The translations under genes and the position numbers were made by a program. Positions 59,078 through 64,000 of a stretch of DNA of 64,000 nucleotides are shown here, in pieces (the first letter of the stretch is position 1; each line of letters starts with the position of its first letter). The notes below the pieces were generated by a model that was not told the origin of the DNA, ran no database searches, and saw only the letters and a list, made by a program, of their open reading frames with translations. This DNA is from Martelella endophytica. GTDB lineage: Bacteria; Pseudomonadota; Alphaproteobacteria; Rhizobiales; Rhizobiaceae. The stretch covers positions 3,751,818 to 3,815,817 of the forward strand of contig NZ_CP010803.1 of NCBI RefSeq assembly GCF_000960975.1, in the 5' to 3' direction.

Positions 59078-60391
59078 ATGGGAAACAATAACGGGGAGGC
59101 AACTGGCCTGCGCCACTGGTATCGCAGCCTGTCGCTGAGGGTCTGGCTTTCGGTCGGCATGGCGGCTGCGATGATACCCTTCGTGTTTCTCTCGCTTTAT
59201 GGCTTCACCGTCTACCGCAACGACATCGCCGAGCCTTTCCGCAATGTCCTCAATGCGCAACACCAGGTTCTCGTGCCGCTTGAACGCATCCAGTCGTCGC
59301 TCTGGGACATCTCGGCGGGCGTCATTGACTTTGCCGAGGAAGGTGACGAATCAGACCGCATAAATTTCGAGGCAACGGAACGCGAGATCACCGGCGAACT
59401 GAAGGAGCTCGAGGATGCTGCCGATCAGTTCCGCATCTACCGACCGCTGCTCGAGAGCATCGAGCAGGAATGGGGGCAGCTGATTGAAGCCGCGGCGGCG
59501 GTCCAGGCACCTGATAGCCCGATCAGCGATCCCGCGTTGCGCCGCTTCGAAGGCGTGATCGCCGAAACCGCCCGCCGCATGGGCGCCCTTGCCGAGGAAG
59601 TCAGGATCGACAGCGAGAAGAGCCACCGCGATGCCCTTGCCGCGATGCGCCGTTTCGACATCTTTGCCGCAACGGCGGGCGTCTTCGCCATCCTGTTCGC
59701 CGCGATCGGCATCTACATCATCGACCGGGCGCTGATCGCCAGTACCGACAAGCTCGTGGCCGGCGCGATGCGCTTTGCCGCAGGCGACCGGGAGCGCGAG
59801 ATCGACGTGCAGGTGCCGCCGGAGCTCGCCTCCGTGGCCGACGCCTTCAATGTGATGACCAAGCAGATCATGCGCCAGGAGCGCGCGCTCGCAACGGCCG
59901 CAAGCACCGACAGCCTCACAGGACTTGGCAACCGTCGCGAATTCGACCGCGTGCTGGCCGATCAGATCGAAACCGCGCGCGATACCAGGCAGCCTTTCGC
60001 ACTGCTGATGCTCGACCTCGATTTCTTCAAGAAGTTCAACGACGAGAACGGCCATCCGGCCGGCGACAGTGCGCTCGTGCAGATTTCCGAGGTGATCGCA
60101 GCCAGCGCCCGCGAGAGCGATCATGTCTTCCGTTATGGTGGCGAGGAATTTGCCATGATCATGCCGGCCATGCGCCACGACCGCGCGATCGCCGCCGCCG
60201 AAAGGCTGCGCAAGACGGTGGAGGATACCTCGATCATCCTGCCGAACGGCGAACACCGGGGCATCACCGTCAGCATCGGCGTCATGGTCTATGGCGCAGA
60301 CGGCTCGCAATCCGAGGTGCTCGGCATGGCTGACCGGGCACTCTACGAGGCAAAGACGGGTGGCCGCAATGCGGTGAAGGTCGCCAGCTGA
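59078..60391 (+). CDS. Membrane diguanylate cyclase (HAMP-GGDEF)
   Basis: A 437-residue protein. TM1 is near residues 25-45 (WLSVGMAAAMIPFVFLSLYG) and TM2 near 195-215 (IFAATAGVFAILFAAIGIYI), with a 150-residue periplasmic helical sensor between them. A HAMP-like segment follows (MRFAAGDREREIDVQVPPEL). The GGDEF domain covers the last 165 residues, with active site FRYGGEEFAMIMPA and an inhibitory I-site RxxD (RESD) five residues before it. It makes cyclic di-GMP from two GTP and should be feedback-inhibited. An in-frame ATG 39 bases upstream is an alternative start. Confidence 0.93.
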   Translation: MGNNNGEATGLRHWYRSLSLRVWLSVGMAAAMIPFVFLSLYGFTVYRNDIAEPFRNVLNAQHQVLVPLERIQSSLWDISAGVIDFAEEGDESDRINFEATEREITGELKELEDAADQFRIYRPLLESIEQEWGQLIEAAAAVQAPDSPISDPALRRFEGVIAETARRMGALAEEVRIDSEKSHRDALAAMRRFDIFAATAGVFAILFAAIGIYIIDRALIASTDKLVAGAMRFAAGDREREIDVQVPPELASVADAFNVMTKQIMRQERALATAASTDSLTGLGNRREFDRVLADQIETARDTRQPFALLMLDLDFFKKFNDENGHPAGDSALVQISEVIAASARESDHVFRYGGEEFAMIMPAMRHDRAIAAAERLRKTVEDTSIILPNGEHRGITVSIGVMVYGADGSQSEVLGMADRALYEAKTGGRNAVKVAS

Positions 60392-60743
60392 AGGGTCGCA
60401 GGTGAGGCAAAGGACAGTGTGGGGGAGCGTGTCATGCACAGGCATGCGGAGGTTGCGAACGCAATACTCGAAACGGCACCCCTGCCACGCTGAACTTACT
60501 GCCGGGGCTTTTCTGCCGTGCAACCTTCCGCTGGTCCGGTTCTAGCTGCAGAACGTTACTGCTTGGTTAGCGAACGCGAATAAAGACGTGAATACTCGCA
60601 CTTGGCCACGAAAAAATCACCGCCCTGCCCGCTGTCAGCGGCTTCGGGCGATTCCATTCAGGCCGGAAAGCGGATAGACTTGACGAACGACAGAATAAGC
60701 CGCTGCGGACCGGCTGTGGCGGCAGATCGGGAGGATCGGGCAA
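60392..60743. other. Intergenic, no gene seen
   Basis: About 350 bases between the cyclase and the ProX-like gene. A frame at 60602-60811 lacks a good start and domain. It presumably contains the promoter for the binding-protein gene. Confidence 0.45.
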
Positions 60744-61748
60744 ATGAGGGCGCTACTGGCTGCGGCGGCATGTGTGGAGGTTCTTCTCGCATCAGCGGCG
60801 CTCGCCGATGAGACCGAGCCGCAATGCGGCACGGTGACGGAAGCGGAGCTCAACTGGGCTTCGGCCGGCATTGCCGCCTGGGTCGACAAGCTGATCATGG
60901 AAAATGGCTACGGCTGTACGGTCGACCTCGTCGAAGGCAATACCGATTCGACCCTTTCCTCGATCACCAGCGAAGCCACGCCGGACATTATTCCGGAATT
61001 CTGGTACGAGGGGGCGTCGCCCGAACTTGACGAGGCCGTCGCCGATCAGCGGGTTGCATTTGCCGCTGCCCTTCTCAGCGAAGGCGGTGTTCAGGGCTGG
61101 TGGATGCCGAAATTCCTGGCGGACGCCAACCCCGAGATCACCACCGTTCAGCGGGCGCTCGATCATCCGGAGCTGTTTCCCGGTCCCGATGGCTCCTCCG
61201 ACGCGACCGTCTACAACTGTCCGCCCGGGTGGACCTGCCACATCTCGACCGAAAACCTGTTTCGCGCGCTCGGCGGCAAGGACAAGGGCTTCACCCTGCT
61301 CGATGCCGAAAACGGCCTCGGTCTCGAGCAATCGATTGCCCACGCCTTCGAGGAGAAGGTCGGCTGGCTCGGCTACTATTGGGCGCCGACGGCGATCCTC
61401 GGCAAATACGAGATGGTGAAGCTTTCTTTCGGCATCGAATTCGACAAGGGCGAATGGGACCGCTGCACCATCGTCCCCGATTGCCCGGATCCGAATCTGA
61501 ACGCCTACCCCGTTTCCGCCGTCTACACGCTGGTGACGGGTGAGTTCGTCTCCGCGCACCCGGCGTTGATGGACTATCTCAATGCCCGTTCGTGGGACAA
61601 CCGGACGATCAGCAGCGTGCTCGCCTGGATGGAGGACAATGACGCCAACAACGAAGCTGCCGCCCGCTACTTCCTTGAGAACCACCCCGAACTGTGGAAA
61701 TCATGGCTCCCGGAAGATGTTGCGGCAAAGGTCGACGCGGCGCTCTGA
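60744..61748 (+). CDS. ProX/OpuAC-type glycine betaine substrate-binding protein
   Basis: A 334-residue periplasmic protein of the ProX/OpuAC family. It has a signal peptide (RALLAAAACVEVLLASAALA). Binding-fold segments follow: LNWASAGIAAWVDKLIMENG, VEGNTDSTLSSITSEATPDI, EFWYEGASPELDEAVADQRV, VGWLGYYWAPTAILGKYEMV (Trp/Tyr that would form the quaternary-amine cage). No ABC permease or ATPase gene is adjacent, so it may be an orphan component serving a transporter encoded elsewhere. Confidence 0.88.
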   Translation: MRALLAAAACVEVLLASAALADETEPQCGTVTEAELNWASAGIAAWVDKLIMENGYGCTVDLVEGNTDSTLSSITSEATPDIIPEFWYEGASPELDEAVADQRVAFAAALLSEGGVQGWWMPKFLADANPEITTVQRALDHPELFPGPDGSSDATVYNCPPGWTCHISTENLFRALGGKDKGFTLLDAENGLGLEQSIAHAFEEKVGWLGYYWAPTAILGKYEMVKLSFGIEFDKGEWDRCTIVPDCPDPNLNAYPVSAVYTLVTGEFVSAHPALMDYLNARSWDNRTISSVLAWMEDNDANNEAAARYFLENHPELWKSWLPEDVAAKVDAAL

Positions 61749-61949
61749 TTGCATCGTAGCCGGTGAACCCCTATATTGGCCCTGCGCCGGAAAGCGCGGA
61801 CGGTGCTTCAAGGGCTTCAAGGGTGGTCTTTGCAGCACCAGCCACTCATGGCCCTGCCGGGCAAGCAACAGGGCGGACGCCTCTTTGTCTACGAATCGTC
61901 CGCTTTTGCCCCGCAACGCCTTTCCGGCGCATTTTCCGGCCCGCTGAAC

Positions 61950-62483
61950 ATGACCGAGCCCCATCTGACCTGTCTCATCCTCGGCGGCGCCCGATCCGGC
62001 AAGTCGCGCCATGCCGAAGCGCTTGCGCGCGCCGAAGCCGGTACCCTGCACTACATCGCAACCGCCGAGGCGCATGATGCCGAAATGGCGGCCCGGATTG
62101 CCAGGCACCGCGAAGACCGCGGCGATGGCTGGGTGACGCATGAGGTGCCGATCGCGCTTTGCGACCAGCTCGAGCGTTTTCGCGCAGATGATCGGCCGGT
62201 CGTTATCGTCGATTGCCTGACGCTGTGGCTCACCAACCTCATTCTCGGCGACCACGATGTTGCCGCTGCCGGCGACAGGCTGGCGCGTGTGGTCGATCGT
62301 GTCCGCTATCCGCTCTTCATCGTCGCCAACGAGGTCGGGCTCTCGATCGTGCCGGAAAACGCGCTCGCGCGCCGATTCCGCGACGAGGCCGGACTTTTGA
62401 ACCAGAAAATCGCGGCAGTCGCCAGCCGGGTGCATTTCGTTGCTGCTGGCCTGCCGCTGGTGCTCAAGGGGCCTACATCGTGA
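61950..62483 (+). CDS. cobU: Adenosylcobinamide kinase/guanylyltransferase
   Basis: A 177-residue enzyme of the CobU/CobP family. The P-loop is ILGGARSGKSRHAEALARAE; DCLTLWLTNLIL and VANEVGLSIVPENALARRFR, then DEAGLLNQKIAAVASRVHFV, are family motifs. It phosphorylates adenosylcobinamide and transfers GMP, a late step in B12 assembly. The ATG was chosen because the family begins just before LTCLILGGARSG. No cobalamin riboswitch could be seen upstream. Its 3' end overlaps the convergent TSUP gene by 11 bases. Confidence 0.93.
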   Translation: MTEPHLTCLILGGARSGKSRHAEALARAEAGTLHYIATAEAHDAEMAARIARHREDRGDGWVTHEVPIALCDQLERFRADDRPVVIVDCLTLWLTNLILGDHDVAAAGDRLARVVDRVRYPLFIVANEVGLSIVPENALARRFRDEAGLLNQKIAAVASRVHFVAAGLPLVLKGPTS

Positions 62484-63258
62484 GCCAGCGATAGAGCGGG
62501 TTTGCCGGATCGAAGAACACCTTGGCGGCCATGGCGAGGCTTGAAAGCGCCAGCAGCGGCCGGATGATCTTTGCGCCGTTGCGCATCGCCACCTTCGAAC
62601 CCGCCTGCGCGCCCAGAAACTGGCCGACGCCCATGACCAGGCCGAGCTTCCAAAGGATGGCGCCGCCGGCGAGAAAGATCACGAATGCCCCGACATTGGA
62701 GGAGAGGTTCAGGAACTTGGTCCTGGCCGTCGCCTTCAGCAGGCCGAGACCGCCAAGGGTGACGAAGGCCAGCATGAAGAACGATCCCGTGCCGGGCCCG
62801 AAGAGACCGTCATAAAAGCCGATGGCCGGGACGATCACCGCGGCAAACAGGACTGTCGACATGCGCTGATGGCGGTCGCTGTCATCAAGACCGCTGCGCA
62901 GCGCGAAATAGAGGCCGATGCCGGCCAGAAGGAAAGGCAGCAGCGCCCGCAGCGCTTCGCCCGGCACCAGCGAAGCGGCCACCGCTCCGAGCGCCCCGCC
63001 AATCAGCGCGAGCAGCGCCATCGGCCATTGCGTGCGCGGATCGACGCGACCACCCCGCACATAGGAGATCGTTGCCGAAGCAGCGCCGAAAATGCCCTGC
63101 AGCTTGTTGGTGCCAAGCGCTTGCAGCGGCGGCACGCCGACAATCAGCAGCGCCGGAATGGTGATGAGGCCGCCACCGCCGGCGATCGAATCGACGAAAC
63201 CGGCGGCAAAGGCGACGAAAAACAGGATGGTAAACAGCTGCAGACTGGCTTCGAACAC
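62473..63258 (-). CDS. TSUP (TauE/SafE) family permease
   Basis: A 261-residue inner-membrane protein with seven or eight helices and the TSUP hallmarks: GFVDSIAGGGGLITIPALLI and GFYDGLFGPGTGSFFMLAFV, then LLKATARTKFLNLSSNVGAF. The family transports sulfite, sulfonates or other small organic anions. GTG was chosen as the start directly before the first helix; a longer frame begins upstream with a non-membrane, Arg-rich leader. It is convergent with cobU. Confidence 0.9.
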   Translation of the reverse strand: MFEASLQLFTILFFVAFAAGFVDSIAGGGGLITIPALLIVGVPPLQALGTNKLQGIFGAASATISYVRGGRVDPRTQWPMALLALIGGALGAVAASLVPGEALRALLPFLLAGIGLYFALRSGLDDSDRHQRMSTVLFAAVIVPAIGFYDGLFGPGTGSFFMLAFVTLGGLGLLKATARTKFLNLSSNVGAFVIFLAGGAILWKLGLVMGVGQFLGAQAGSKVAMRNGAKIIRPLLALSSLAMAAKVFFDPANPLYRWLTM

Positions 63259-63377
63259 GGACGGAACCCTTGCGTCTCGCCCCGGCGGCGAACGGTTTTC
63301 TTTTACCGCCCGATCGTGTAGGCCGGTGGCGGGCGGTGTTTCTACCGCGAACATTTTCAAGATCAGGATTCGCTTCC

Positions 63378-64000
63378 ATGCACAAGGTAATTTTCGATAC
63401 AGACCCCGGCATTGACGACGCCATGGCGCTTCTCTTCCTGGAGCGCCATCCGGATATCGATCTCCTCGGCATCACCTCGGTTTTCGGCAACGCTTCGGCC
63501 GACACGACCACGCGCAATGCACTCTTCCTGAAGCGCGAATTCGGCATTGCCGCCCCTGTCGCCCGCGGCGCCGATGTCACCTATGACGCGGCCCGGCCGA
63601 TGGCCCCCTGGCCGACGGTCGTTCACGGCGTCAACGGGCTTGGCGATATCGAGATGCCGGAGACGATCGACGACGTGCCGCTCGACCCACGCCCGGCCTG
63701 GCAGTTCATCGTCGAGACCGTGCGCGCCAATCCCGGCGAGGTCGAGATCGTGGCCGTCGGCCGCATGACCAACCTTGCTCTGGCTCTGGCCCACGACCCG
63801 GAAATCGCCGGCCTCGTGAAGCAGGTCGTCGTCATGGGCGGCTCGTTCGAGAAGAACGGCAATGTGACGCCGGCCGCCGAAGCCAATATCCATGGCGACC
63901 CGGAAGCCGCCGATGCCGTGTTCACCGCGCCCTGGAAGGTCGTCATCGTCGGCCTCGACGTCACCATTCAGACGGTGATGACCCGTCGCCAGATGAAGGA
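63378..64000 (+). CDS. Nucleoside hydrolase (3' end beyond window)
   Basis: 207 codons in frame to the window edge. The N-terminal DTDPGIDDAMALLFLER signature (Asp residues binding calcium), then LGITSVFGNASADTTTRNAL and VHGVNGLGDIEMPE, identify an IunH-type hydrolase. A later NIHGDPEAADAVF supports it. It splits the N-glycosidic bond of nucleosides for salvage. The start sits in the gap divergent from the TSUP gene. Confidence 0.92.
   Translation, partial: MHKVIFDTDPGIDDAMALLFLERHPDIDLLGITSVFGNASADTTTRNALFLKREFGIAAPVARGADVTYDAARPMAPWPTVVHGVNGLGDIEMPETIDDVPLDPRPAWQFIVETVRANPGEVEIVAVGRMTNLALALAHDPEIAGLVKQVVVMGGSFEKNGNVTPAAEANIHGDPEAADAVFTAPWKVVIVGLDVTIQTVMTRRQMK

Noticed and set aside
59351..60523. 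A 390-codon minus-strand frame
   Set aside because: It is antisense to the diguanylate cyclase, whose catalytic motifs are complete, and its product has no domain.
61749..61949. Cobalamin riboswitch before cobU
   Set aside because: I looked for the B12-box and the conserved helices and could not find them in this 200-base stretch.

Overview
The window is high-GC DNA from an alphaproteobacterium, most likely in the order Hyphomicrobiales (Rhizobiales). This rests on codon bias, the rhizobial-type prophage proteins (DUF1515-like, gene-transfer-agent-like tail chaperones), the ECF sigma/anti-sigma pair and the cobU gene. The genus cannot be fixed from the sequence alone.

Layout. A tRNA-Arg(UCU) gene sits at the left edge (110-186). 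It is followed by a little-coding stretch with a small lipoprotein, a secreted Cys-repeat protein and a 100-bp fragment of a holin gene. A nearly complete lambda-type siphovirus prophage follows (core 3289-43294). Its late operon runs right to left: gpZ-like protein, TerS, TerL, gpW, portal, S49 protease, scaffold-like protein, decoration protein, major capsid, joining proteins, tail terminator, tail tube, two tail chaperones joined by a -1 frameshift signal, tape measure, gpM/L/K/I/J, fibres, endolysin, holin. Upstream lie a phage NusG paralogue, replication genes, and a Cro/CI switch with palindromic operators. Two opposite-strand 'moron' cassettes interrupt the late operon: DUF4160/DUF2442/HigA at 12.2-13.4 kb, and Rnk-like plus DMT exporter at 19.2-20.6 kb. 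Right of the repressor are an IS5-family element, an AT-rich gene of unknown function, a short integration operon, and a tyrosine integrase cut by an IS21-family element. Removing that insertion and one 5-bp target copy restores the integrase frame exactly.

Next to the integrase is a tightly packed four-gene cassette: HTH regulator, C5 DNA methyltransferase, ParB-fold protein and PD-(D/E)XK-like protein. It looks like a restriction-modification or phage-exclusion system of unusual composition and is the best candidate for an undescribed system. Then comes a 33-bp exact copy of the tRNA-Arg 3' end in inverted orientation, and a decayed IS21 element that truncates a host gene.

The right part (49.6-64 kb) is mostly ordinary chromosome. 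It holds a DnaQ-like exonuclease, two outer-membrane beta-barrel-type proteins, a Ser-type periplasmic sulfatase divergent from a radical-SAM sulfatase maturase, and a second fragment of a prophage lysis-region gene. Then follow an ECF sigma/anti-sigma operon facing a DUF4168 gene through two identical GGAAC-N17-CGTC promoters, a diguanylate cyclase, a ProX-like binding protein, cobU, a TSUP transporter and the start of a nucleoside hydrolase.

How it fits together: the prophage looks structurally complete but locked in place because its integrase is broken. It carries several genes that probably benefit the lysogen.
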